From NCBI GenBank assembly GCA_009697495.1, contig SHUN01000113.1, forward strand, positions 1 to 8,030: DNA of 8,030 nucleotides, written 5' to 3'. This stretch comes from Bryobacterales bacterium. Lineage in GTDB: Bacteria; Acidobacteriota; Terriglobia; Bryobacterales; Bryobacteraceae. The notes beneath the pieces were generated by a model, which worked only from the letters and a program-made list of their open reading frames with translations, made no database searches and was not told the DNA's origin. The translations under genes were made by a program, and so were the position numbers. Below, in pieces: positions 1 through 6,104 of this stretch (within the stretch, counting starts at the first letter, position 1; every line of letters begins with the position of its first letter).

Positions 1-832
1 AACTGGCTTCGATGGCCAGCGACTGTACGAGGTCCCGGCTGTTGGCGGTGAGTTCGGGATGATGAAGCCGCGAGTCCATGTAGAGCAGGCCGATGGAGTC
101 GGCGATGGTGCCGACGAGAGCGGTTTCGGAGAGATCGCCGGCGCGGACTTTGATCAGCGGAACGCAAACGACGCTGCGGACGGCGAGTTTGACAATGGAT
201 GCGTCGAGGCCGTCAACGCTCGAATCGAAGTGCATGTTCAACAGGTCGCTGCGCGTGCGGAGCGCCTTATGGAGGACCTTTGCGGGAATGCCGAGATCCT
301 CCGTTAACGGGCGTCGTCCGGCTTCGCGGGCGATGCGGGTTTCGAGGCCGTCTTTCGAGGCAAGCAAGAGAAATCCGCGATCGCAGTTTGTGATTTCCAG
401 CGCCGAGTCGACCACTGCAGTTAGCACCTCGTCGATGGACAGCGCGCCTTGGATGGAACGGGCAACCTCCAACATCGAGCGTAACTTGCGCAGGCCGCCG
501 TGATTGGCATGGGTGGGCATGGCGGTGGTTGTTTCGAGCAGGAAAGTCAACTCATAGGAGTCGTCGACGCCGAAACGAATAACGTCGCCGTGGCGGAGCA
601 CATGGGCCTCCTCCCTGAGCCCGTTGACGTCAATGCCGTTGCGGGAACCGGCGGCTTCGACGATGAGTTCGACGCCGTCGCGCCGGATGATCGCGTGATT
701 GCGGGAGGTTCGGTTGTCGCGCAGGACGAGATGGTTTTCGGGACTGCGGCCGATGGTGAAGGGGAGGGGATCCAACGCCACGCGGAAGGCGCTGGCACCC
801 GGAGGCTTCACATCCAATACCGCGTTGTTCAT
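1..832 (-). CDS. FHA-GAF domain signalling protein (C-terminus beyond left edge)
   Basis: Partial gene: 277 codons are visible before the left edge. Residues about 20-100 form a forkhead-associated (FHA) domain, which binds phosphothreonine peptides. The signature is present: G28-R29, the TSRNH block at 42-46, SRNG at 63-66 and NG at 70-71. After a short linker, residues about 115-277 form a GAF domain, with DRGFLLL near 151, VCVPL near 222 and IGLLYMD near 247. GAF domains sense small ligands or act as dimerising input modules. The missing C-terminus should hold the output domain. In similar proteins this is a SpoIIE/PP2C phosphatase, nucleotide cyclase, histidine kinase or sigma-54 activator, and I cannot tell which. 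No signal peptide or membrane segment is seen, so it is probably cytoplasmic. The start ATG (832-830) overlaps the TGA of the Fur gene as ATGA, with GAGG just upstream. This suggests co-transcription and translational coupling with Fur. Confidence 0.85.
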   Translation of the reverse strand, partial: MNNAVLDVKPPGASAFRVALDPLPFTIGRSPENHLVLRDNRTSRNHAIIRRDGVELIVEAAGSRNGIDVNGLREEAHVLRHGDVIRFGVDDSYELTFLLETTTAMPTHANHGGLRKLRSMLEVARSIQGALSIDEVLTAVVDSALEITNCDRGFLLLASKDGLETRIAREAGRRPLTEDLGIPAKVLHKALRTRSDLLNMHFDSSVDGLDASIVKLAVRSVVCVPLIKVRAGDLSETALVGTIADSIGLLYMDSRLHHPELTANSRDLVQSLAIEAS

Positions 833-1293
833 ACCTCGGCCGCTTCGCGAATCTCCTGTTCGCGCGCCATCTGGCAGTTCGGGCAGTACCCGCCGATTTC
901 GGTGCGCACAAGCAGAATTTCGAACCCGAATGTTTCCTTTACCTGCTGGCGGATGTGCGCCAGCGGCTCGCCGAAATACTCTTCGATCTTGCCGCATCGG
1001 AGGCAGACGACATGGGCGTGTTCCCGCTTCATGCGTGTCTCGTAGTAATGCTGGTCGCCGCCGTGATGGAGCAGGTCGAGTTCGTCGACGAGCCCTTCCA
1101 TCTTCAGCATTTTCAGCGTCCGATAGACGGTTACGCGATTCAGCTTCGCGTCTTTCTCGCGCGCCAGATGATAGAGGCTTTCGGCGTCCAGATGCAGTCC
1201 GGACTTATCGATCAGATCCAAAAGAATCTGGCGCTGCCGGGTCATCCGAACCCCCCGCAGTTTCAATGATCCCTGGGTTGTCTGTGCGGGCAT
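829..1293 (-). CDS. Fur-family metal/peroxide-responsive transcriptional regulator
   Basis: A 154-residue cytoplasmic DNA-binding regulator of normal length for the Fur/PerR/Zur family. The N-terminal winged helix includes H34 in the SGLHLDAESLY segment and the recognition helix NRVTVYRTL (52-60). The C-terminal dimerisation and metal domain carries E91-H92-A-H94, the CLRCG pair (C97, C100) and the CPNC pair (C137, C140). The two CxxC pairs are the structural zinc site of the family, while H34, E91, H92 and H94 fit the sensory metal site. Sequence alone does not separate Fur, PerR and Zur here: the EHAH block is not the HHDH of classical Fur. The ATG at 1293 is chosen because GAGGGA lies 3-5 nt upstream (1297-1302 on the plus strand). 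It is divergent from the biotin carboxylase gene across 47 bp and overlaps the downstream FHA-GAF gene by ATGA, so it may control both sides. Confidence 0.93.
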   Translation of the reverse strand: MPAQTTQGSLKLRGVRMTRQRQILLDLIDKSGLHLDAESLYHLAREKDAKLNRVTVYRTLKMLKMEGLVDELDLLHHGGDQHYYETRMKREHAHVVCLRCGKIEEYFGEPLAHIRQQVKETFGFEILLVRTEIGGYCPNCQMAREQEIREAAEV

Positions 1294-1340
1294 ACTTCCC
1301 TCAATGTAGCAAAATGCCGTCTGCTAGAATCGAGAAGTTG
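1294..1340. promoter_or_regulatory. Divergent intergenic region between Fur gene and carboxylase operon
   Basis: These 47 bp must hold the start signals for both directions, unless the promoters lie inside the facing genes. On the minus strand GAGGGA (1302-1297) is the Fur gene's ribosome binding site. On the plus strand, TGCTAGAAT at 1322-1330 resembles an extended -10 element. It would place the transcript start only a few bases before the ATG at 1341. GAGAAG at 1332-1337 could instead be a weak ribosome binding site. I see no convincing -35 element and no clear Fur-box palindrome. The short spacer makes shared or mutually exclusive promoter use plausible, which is an inference. Confidence 0.35.
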
Positions 1341-2786
1341 ATGGTAGAAACAATCCTGGTCGCCAATCGGGGCGAAATTGCCGTTCGGGTACTGCGCGCT
1401 ATCGCCGAGGCGGGGCTGCGTGGCGTGGCCGTGTTTACGGAGATCGACCGCCGGGCGCTGCATCTGGCGCATGCTGACGAAGCCTATTTAGTGGATTCGT
1501 ATTTGAATCCGGAATCGATCCTCGCCGCGGCGCGTCTGGCGGGGGCTGGCGCGCTGCATCCGGGGTACGGTTTTTTGAGCGAGAATGCTTCGTTTGCGGC
1601 GCTGTGCGCGGAAGCGGGGGTGTTGTTTATCGGGCCGCCGGCCGAAGCGATTCGTTCTTTAGGATCGAAAACGGCGGCGCGGGAAGTGGCGATTGCCGCA
1701 GGAGCGCCGGTGGTTCCGGGGAGCGAAGGGGCGGTGGGAAGTTTCTCCGAAGCGCGGCGGGTGGCGAGCGCCATCGGGTATCCGGTGTTGATCAAGGCGG
1801 CGGCCGGCGGGGGCGGCAAGGGCATGCGCCTCGTCGAAAAAGAAAACGAATTGGAGAGCGCGCTCCGCGACGCCTCCAGCGAGGCGGAGCGGAGTTTCCG
1901 TTCGGGCGAAGTGTATATCGAGAAGGCGCTGATTCATCCGCGGCACATCGAAATACAGATTTTTGGCGATAATCACGGCCATCTGATTCATCTGGGCGAG
2001 CGGGAATGTTCCATTCAGCGGCGGCATCAGAAAGTGATTGAGGAGTGTCCGTCGCCGCTGGTGGCGTTGTACCCGGAGATGCGCGAGGCGATGGGCGAAG
2101 CGGCGTTGAAGATAGCTCGCGCCGCCGGGTACACGAATGCCGGGACCGCGGAATTCCTGGTGGATGGAGACCGGAATTTCTACTTTCTGGAGATGAATAC
2201 GCGACTGCAGGTGGAGCATCCGGTGACGGAGTTAGTAACATCGACGGACCTGGTGCACATGCAATTGGAGGCGGCGTTCGGCGCTGAGTTACAGCTTAGG
2301 CAGTCCGATGTTAGCTGGCGCGGCGCGGCCATCCAGTGCCGGCTGTATGCCGAGGATCCCGCAAATCAGTACTTCCCTTCCCCCGGGCGGATTGACCGTT
2401 TGCGTATGCCGTCCGGTCCCGGCATTCGCTTGGACAACGGCGTGTATGAAGGATGGACCGTGCCGATGGAGTATGACCCCCTTCTGGCCAAACTCTGCGT
2501 GTGGGCGCAGGACCGGCCGCGAGCCATTGCCAGAATGCAACGCGCGCTGCGGGAGACCGAGATTTTGGGAATCGCTAATAATGTCGCGTTTTTTCGCCAA
2601 TTGCTGATCGACGAACGCTTTCGGTCCGGCGACATCCACACGAGGTTCCTGAACGACTTTGTGTATCGGCCGGACACGACGCTGAGCGAGGCGGAACTCG
2701 ACGCGGTGATCGCTGTATTGGCCGCGTCGGAACCGGCGGCGGAGTTGGCCATTCCCGCGGCCCGCTCGAATTGGAGCCGCCGGTGA
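1341..2786 (+). CDS. accC: Biotin carboxylase subunit of acetyl-/acyl-CoA carboxylase
   Basis: Biotin carboxylase uses ATP and bicarbonate to carboxylate the biotin of a carrier protein, the first half of an acetyl-, propionyl- or related acyl-CoA carboxylase reaction in the cytoplasm. The 481-residue product is close to the usual ~450. Domains in order: N-terminal BC fold (VANRGEIAVRV at 7-17, LHPGYGFLSEN at 72-82), ATP-grasp domain, then C-terminal domain (RLYAEDP at 334-340, FPSPGRI at 345-351). Catalytic features visible: K152 and the AAAGGGGKGM loop (153-162), H202, E271, and the EMNTRLQVEH block with E284, N286, R288, Q290 and E292, plus R334. No key residue is missing. The reading frame is open upstream to 699 but that part is antisense to Fur. 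I choose ATG 1341 (GAGAAG just upstream), as family homology starts there; in-frame ATG 1314 is an alternative. The stop overlaps the next gene's start. The acyl-CoA substrate cannot be assigned. Confidence 0.95.
   Translation: MVETILVANRGEIAVRVLRAIAEAGLRGVAVFTEIDRRALHLAHADEAYLVDSYLNPESILAAARLAGAGALHPGYGFLSENASFAALCAEAGVLFIGPPAEAIRSLGSKTAAREVAIAAGAPVVPGSEGAVGSFSEARRVASAIGYPVLIKAAAGGGGKGMRLVEKENELESALRDASSEAERSFRSGEVYIEKALIHPRHIEIQIFGDNHGHLIHLGERECSIQRRHQKVIEECPSPLVALYPEMREAMGEAALKIARAAGYTNAGTAEFLVDGDRNFYFLEMNTRLQVEHPVTELVTSTDLVHMQLEAAFGAELQLRQSDVSWRGAAIQCRLYAEDPANQYFPSPGRIDRLRMPSGPGIRLDNGVYEGWTVPMEYDPLLAKLCVWAQDRPRAIARMQRALRETEILGIANNVAFFRQLLIDERFRSGDIHTRFLNDFVYRPDTTLSEAELDAVIAVLAASEPAAELAIPAARSNWSRR
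2773..2776 (+). promoter_or_regulatory. Ribosome binding site (GGAG) for the carrier protein gene
   Basis: GGAG lies 6 nt upstream of the GTG at 2783 and inside the last codons of the biotin carboxylase gene. It favours GTG 2783 over the TTG at 2771, because with the TTG start this motif would fall inside the coding sequence and not ahead of it. Confidence 0.6.
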
Positions 2787-3226
2787 AACGGATTTTAGTA
2801 GGGCCGGACTCTGAAAAAGAGATTGACTTTGAACCGGGGGAGTATCCATTGGCGACGTTGGAGACAGGCACCGCGCTCGTGCTGCGCGGCGGGCAAGTGC
2901 ATCGAGTGACGTACGCGAATGGGCTGCTGCTGGTGAATGGAAAGCAAGTGCGGCTAAGCTTGGCCGATCCGCGCAACCGCCGTCGAAATGGCAACAATAA
3001 CGCCGATTCCGGCCGCCGCGACGTGAAAGCCGCGATGCCCGGAAAGGTGATCAAAATCCTGGTGGAGCCCGGGCAATCGGTTGAGCCGGCGGCGGGATTG
3101 TTGATCCTGGAAGCCATGAAAATGCAGAACGAAGTCCGGTCGCCGGGTACCGGTCGCGTGACCTCCGTTCATGTCAAAGTGGGGGACACGGTTGCATCAG
3201 GACAAGCGCTGGTTAGACTGGAGTAG
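2783..3226 (+). CDS. Biotin carboxyl carrier protein / biotin-lipoyl domain subunit
   Basis: A 147-residue carrier protein that holds the biotin which swings between biotin carboxylase and carboxyltransferase. The C-terminal ~65 residues (about 81-147) form a biotinyl domain containing AMPGKV near 84, EAMKMQNEV with biotinyl lysine K113, and the closing half GDTVASGQAL. The N-terminal ~65 residues are beta-rich. They may correspond to the short BT-like tether found between BC and BCCP in acyl-CoA carboxylase alpha chains. A polar, asparagine- and arginine-rich linker (about 65-80) joins the two. The GTG start at 2783 overlaps the biotin carboxylase stop as GTGA, with GGAG 6 nt upstream, so translation is probably coupled and 1:1. 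An in-frame TTG at 2771 would add four residues. This looks like a split alpha subunit, not classical AccB, because the N-terminal part lacks the usual AccB look and the order is BC first. Confidence 0.9.
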   Translation: MKRILVGPDSEKEIDFEPGEYPLATLETGTALVLRGGQVHRVTYANGLLLVNGKQVRLSLADPRNRRRNGNNNADSGRRDVKAAMPGKVIKILVEPGQSVEPAAGLLILEAMKMQNEVRSPGTGRVTSVHVKVGDTVASGQALVRLE

Positions 3227-3231
3227 ACACT

Positions 3232-3984
3232 ATGCCTGATTCGGGGTGCGCGATTTGCCGCGGTAGCGGATGGGAGATCCAGGAGCGAAGCGGCATCTCC
3301 GGAGCGAGGCGCTGCGCCTGCACAGCCGGCGATATTCAGCGGCAAACGCTGCAACATTCCGGCCTCCCAGCGTTATACCAGAATGCATCGCTCGACAATT
3401 TCGAAGCGCAGGGCAACGCGGCGCTGCAAACCGTGATGCTGCTGGTTCGGGGCTACGCTCGCGAATTTCCGAACGTGGAAAAACCGGGGCTGCTGCTGAT
3501 CGGCGAACCGGGAACGGGCAAGACACATCTGGCCGTCAGCGCGCTGCGGCTGTTAATCAACCGCGGGTACGGTGGGCTGTTCTTCGACTACCAGAACTTA
3601 CTACAAAAGATACGTTCCAGTTACGACCCGGCTTCCGGTTCCGGCGACCGCGAGGCGTATGCCACGGCGCTGGACGCGGAGGTACTTCTGCTCGACGACT
3701 TAGGCGCCCACCGTATTACCGACTGGGTGGAAGATACCGTGACCAGTCTGATCACTTATCGTTGCAATAACAAGAAGCCGATCATCGCCACCACGAATCT
3801 GCCCGACCAGGATATGCAGACGACTGACCGCCGCGACCGATCCGCCGGGGGAACCGAATATAAGCGGTCGCTGATCGATCAGATCGGCATGCGGGCGCGG
3901 TCCCGGTTGTTTGAGATGTGCCGCGTGATCCGCATGCCGTCGCAGGTTGAGGACTACCGGTTGCGCAAGGCGCGAATTAATTAG
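3232..3984 (+). CDS. DnaC/DnaI-like AAA+ ATPase (putative helicase loader) with N-terminal zinc site
   Basis: A 250-residue AAA+ ATPase of the DnaC/IstB group. Such proteins load the replicative helicase or help transposases. Residues 1-50 hold a C6-x2-C9 pair and a C28-x-C30 pair that could bind zinc. The ATPase core follows: Walker A GEPGTGKT (91-98), Walker B VLLLDDLG (151-158), sensor-1 ATTN (186-189), and a C-terminal MRARSRLFEMC segment (220-230) with the likely arginine finger. ATG 3232 is preceded by GGAG (3220-3223) at 8 nt. Only 5 bp separate it from the carrier protein stop, so it is most likely co-transcribed with the carboxylase genes. No transposase gene (istA) is nearby, which argues against an IstB role. 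No helicase gene is in view, so the loader role rests on family knowledge only. There is a convergent stop 4 bp before the DinB-type gene. Confidence 0.85.
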   Translation: MPDSGCAICRGSGWEIQERSGISGARRCACTAGDIQRQTLQHSGLPALYQNASLDNFEAQGNAALQTVMLLVRGYAREFPNVEKPGLLLIGEPGTGKTHLAVSALRLLINRGYGGLFFDYQNLLQKIRSSYDPASGSGDREAYATALDAEVLLLDDLGAHRITDWVEDTVTSLITYRCNNKKPIIATTNLPDQDMQTTDRRDRSAGGTEYKRSLIDQIGMRARSRLFEMCRVIRMPSQVEDYRLRKARIN

Positions 3985-3988
3985 CCGC

Positions 3989-4504
3989 CTAGGCAGCGGC
4001 TGCGTCCGACATCACCATCGGTTCATCGGCGGAGCCGCCGTAAATCGACGGCACCCTGCCGCCCATTGGCCGCAAGTAAGCCGATAACTGGCCGCGGTGG
4101 TGAATGCAATGGACGTTGGCGATATTGATGAAGGCGGCGGCGGGTAGTTGGAACATGCCGTGGAAGTCGACGATGGCGGCCAGTTGATCGCCGGACAAAG
4201 CCGCGACCTTCTGGCGCGCCGCCGGGCGGACTTCATTCCACCAGTCAACCACGCCGGCGGGCGTGGACGGTCCTTCGCCTTCCGGGAACGGGCCGAACGC
4301 GCCCGCGGCCACGGATTCCAGGAACCAGATCTCGCTGGCGACGATATGGAAGGCCAGCGTTTTGGCGGGCATTGACTTCTCGCCGGGCTTGTAATCGCCT
4401 GCGCCTTCCGGCATCGCGAGGATGACTTTCGAGGTCGCGGAAACTTCGCTGTCGAGCGCGTCTAAGAGAAAATCTCGTAAACCGACTGCAAATTCAGGGG
4501 TCAT
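3989..4504 (-). CDS. DinB superfamily protein (putative metal-dependent enzyme)
   Basis: A 171-residue protein of the DinB/YfiT four-helix-bundle superfamily. Members bind a divalent metal through three histidines. Some act as thiol-dependent S-transferases (for example with bacillithiol or mycothiol) or hydrolases, but the substrate here is unknown. The metal triad is readable: H53 in the LAFHIV segment, and H132 and H136 in the VHCIHHRGQLSAYLR segment, followed by the MGGRVPSIYG tail typical of the family. The C-terminus is four alanines. I choose ATG 4504 because AAGGAG (4519-4514 on the plus strand) lies 9 nt upstream. A TTG at 4522 is in frame but would swallow that ribosome binding site. 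It is cytoplasmic with no signal peptide. It stands alone between a convergent neighbour and an empty stretch. Confidence 0.85.
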   Translation of the reverse strand: MTPEFAVGLRDFLLDALDSEVSATSKVILAMPEGAGDYKPGEKSMPAKTLAFHIVASEIWFLESVAAGAFGPFPEGEGPSTPAGVVDWWNEVRPAARQKVAALSGDQLAAIVDFHGMFQLPAAAFINIANVHCIHHRGQLSAYLRPMGGRVPSIYGGSADEPMVMSDAAAA

Positions 4505-4513
4505 ACTTGGGGT

Positions 4514-4519
4514 CTCCTT
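4514..4519 (-). promoter_or_regulatory. Ribosome binding site (AAGGAG) for the DinB-type gene
   Basis: AAGGAG on the minus strand sits 9 nt before the ATG at 4504. It fixes the start at 4504 and not at the upstream in-frame TTG (4522), which directly abuts this motif. A TAATAT-like element (minus strand, near 4527-4533) could be a -10 box, but no convincing -35 box is seen. Confidence 0.6.
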
Positions 4520-4522
4520 CAA

Positions 4523-4714
4523 TTCAAATATTAGGGAACAGCTATGGTCCTTACCTTACCGCAATGCACGACGGAAATTCGAGAGATTCACGAAAACTTC
4601 ACACAAAAGCGCAAAGGCCGGTCGCGGCCCCCCAACTATTCAATATTTCGCTCGCCCGCGCCTCCGCTCGCCCTGCCGTTTTGCGCGAGTTCCTCAGAGG
4701 CCGAACTCGCGTGG
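4523..4714. other. Intergenic stretch without a recognisable gene
   Basis: About 190 bp between the DinB-type gene and the hydrolase relic. It is more AT-rich than its surroundings in its first half (about 4523-4615), then turns strongly C-rich. I find no coding pattern, tRNA or mobile-element end. A small GC hairpin (GGCCG at 4616-4620 with CGGCC at 4625-4629) is present but has no clear role. The left part should contain the promoter of the minus-strand DinB-type gene. The right part may be further decayed sequence from the hydrolase relic, since its final ~30 bp already give a faint match. Confidence 0.5.
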
Positions 4715-5329
4715 CGTCCCTATTCCGGTAAACGAACGGCACGATGCGCATCTGCTTGATGCCTATCGCCCTCGCTGGCGTCTTCGTCGCTTCCGGTTAC
4801 GCCGTCGTTCACCAGAACCTGCGCGGCCTGTTTGAAAGCGAAGGGAAATGGCAGATGTTCGCCACCGAAATCGCCGATGGTTATGACACCGTGGAATGGA
4901 TCGCCCGTCCAGACCACCAGCAGCAGTAGCTATGACTACGATCCGGCGGATCCCGTGCCAACGCTCAGCGCCCGCTCAAGGATCGCGCCGACATCCTGCG
5001 ATTCACCAGCCTTCCGCTGACCGCCTCCGTTGCAATCGCCGGCCCGCTGGAGGCCGAATTCTTCGTGTCGACAACGGCCAAAGACACCGATTACTTTGTC
5101 CGCGTCATTGACATTCATCCCGATGGATTTGAGGCGCTCATGATGTCGCGCCCGCTTCCGCGAAGACTTCCACAAAATGGTTTCGGCAAAGAAGAACAGG
5201 GTTTACAAGATCACCGTTAGTCTCTGGTCGCTCGCCATGGCCTTCCCGAAAGGGCATCGAATCACCGTGCACCATTCGGACCGGTACCCGTCGCGCCTTC
5301 TGCTGCCCGTCATCAAAGCCCCTCGCTAA
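4715..5329 (+). pseudogene. Decayed CocE/NonD family hydrolase (peptidase S15-type) relic
   Basis: Four in-order pieces of a CocE/NonD-type alpha/beta hydrolase survive in changing frames. (A) 4768-4911: ALAGVFVASGYAVVHQNLRG, then ESEGKW and DGYDTVEWIARP, the N-terminal strand region. (B) 4931-4966: YDYDPADPVPTL, the start of the C-terminal beta-sandwich. (C) 4966-5151, one frame away: QRPLKDRADILRFTS, then IAGPLEAEFFVSTTAKDTDY and VIDIHPDGFEALMM. (D) 5150-5329, shifted again: RFREDF, RVYKITVSLWS, FPKGHRITVH, YPSRLLLPVIK and TAA. A fainter piece (HDAHLLDAY, 4740-4766) precedes A in a third frame. Between A and B, several hundred bases that would hold the nucleophilic Ser (G-x-S-Y-x-G), Asp and His are missing. 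Intact members have ~550-650 residues; about 190 remain. It cannot make an active enzyme. It ends 16 bp before the isomerase gene, its likely former operon partner. The 5' boundary is uncertain. Confidence 0.85.
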
Positions 5330-5333
5330 CGGA

Positions 5334-5339
5334 TACAAT
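5334..5339 (+). promoter_or_regulatory. Possible -10 element (TACAAT) for the isomerase-peptidase pair
   Basis: TACAAT matches the TATAAT consensus at five of six positions and ends 6 nt before the ATG at 5346. No purine-rich ribosome binding site is visible in the preceding 20 nt. This spacing is that of leaderless promoters, where transcription starts at the start codon. No -35 box is evident, so the call is tentative. Confidence 0.3.
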
Positions 5340-5345
5340 GTGCCT

Positions 5346-6104
5346 ATGCAGCTAGGCGCCGTTACCTACAATGTCCTCAAGGACTGGGATCTGGAAAAGA
5401 TTATCACCACGCTCGAAGCCTCCGGCTTTTCCGGCGTCGAATTGCGCACTGAACACGCGCACAAGATCGAACCGTCCATCTCCGCCGCGGAGCGCGAAAA
5501 GGTGAAGCAGCGCTTCGCCCGAAGCAAGGTCCGCCTGGTCAGCTACGGCACCACTTCGGAGTTCCACTCCCCGGACCCAGCCGTGCGGCGCAAACACGTC
5601 GAGACCGCCAAAACATTCATCGATCTGGCCCACGATACCGCCGCCTGGGGCATCAAAGTGCGTCCCAACGGCCTTCCCGCCGAAGTACCCGTTGACACCA
5701 CCATCGGCAATATTGGTGCCTGCCTGAAAGAGCTCGGCGATTACGGCATGGGCAAGGGCGTCGAGATCTACATGGAGGTCCACGGCCGCGAAACACAGGC
5801 GCCGCCAATCGCCGCGCGCATCATGAAGGCAGCCAACCATTCGAACGTCGGCGCATGTTGGAACTCCAATCCGACTGACGTCGTCAACGGCTCCGTCCGC
5901 GCCAGTTTCGACCTGCTCCGGCCCTATATCAAGCACGTCCACATCAACGAACTTGCCGGCCCCTATCCGTACCGCGAGTTATTCAAGCTACTCCGCGAGT
6001 CTAAGTACGACCGCTTCACTCTTTGCGAAGCCCAGGAAAGTAAAGAGCCCGAACGATTCCTTCGCTGGTATGCCGCGCTATGGAATGAACTGAACCGCGC
6101 ATGA
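5346..6104 (+). CDS. Sugar phosphate isomerase/epimerase, xylose-isomerase-like TIM barrel
   Basis: A 252-residue TIM-barrel protein of the AP-endonuclease-2 / sugar phosphate isomerase-epimerase superfamily (IolE- and hydroxypyruvate-isomerase-like relatives). These use a divalent metal to isomerise or epimerise sugars or polyols. Visible barrel features: LGAVTYNVLKDW (3-14), GFSGVELR (27-34), the YMEVHG strand with candidate metal ligand E144, CWNSNPTD (171-178), KHVHINE with H199 (196-202) and LCEAQE with E228 (226-231). The strand that often supplies an Asp ligand here reads WNSN, so N173 or N175 takes its place unless D178 serves. There is no signal peptide, so it appears cytoplasmic. 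I choose ATG 5346; GTG 5340 is in frame and adds two residues. No good ribosome binding site is seen. The last codon and stop overlap the next gene as ATGA. The substrate is unknown. Confidence 0.85.
   Translation: MQLGAVTYNVLKDWDLEKIITTLEASGFSGVELRTEHAHKIEPSISAAEREKVKQRFARSKVRLVSYGTTSEFHSPDPAVRRKHVETAKTFIDLAHDTAAWGIKVRPNGLPAEVPVDTTIGNIGACLKELGDYGMGKGVEIYMEVHGRETQAPPIAARIMKAANHSNVGACWNSNPTDVVNGSVRASFDLLRPYIKHVHINELAGPYPYRELFKLLRESKYDRFTLCEAQESKEPERFLRWYAALWNELNRA

Noticed and set aside
699..1340. Long open frame upstream of the biotin carboxylase start that would add 214 residues.
   Set aside because: This part is antisense to the well-supported Fur and FHA-GAF genes, is arginine/serine-rich with no family match, and homology to biotin carboxylase begins at residue 1 of the 1341 start.
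3232..3984. DnaC-like ATPase as IstB of an IS21-type insertion sequence.
   Set aside because: No istA transposase, terminal inverted repeats or target duplications are visible, and the gene sits tightly in an operon with carboxylase subunits.
3984..4000. Inverted repeat (GCCGC ... GCGGC around CTAGGCA) between the convergent stops, as a possible bidirectional terminator.
   Set aside because: The stem is only 5 bp, lies partly inside the last codons of the minus-strand gene, and has no T-run on either side.
4616..4629. GGCCG-GTCG-CGGCC hairpin as a terminator or binding site.
   Set aside because: It is a short GC stem likely to occur by chance at this base composition. On the plus strand no T-run follows; on the minus strand some Ts follow but no gene lies upstream to be terminated.
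4720..5338. Open frames on the minus strand opposite the hydrolase relic.
   Set aside because: They are antisense shadows; the plus-strand frames show clear CocE/NonD homology and the minus translations show no family features.
5338..5355. Tiny ORF (ATG TGC CTA TGC AGC TAG) overlapping the isomerase start, as a regulatory leader peptide.
   Set aside because: Five codons with no ribosome binding site and no attenuator-like structure; likely chance overlap.
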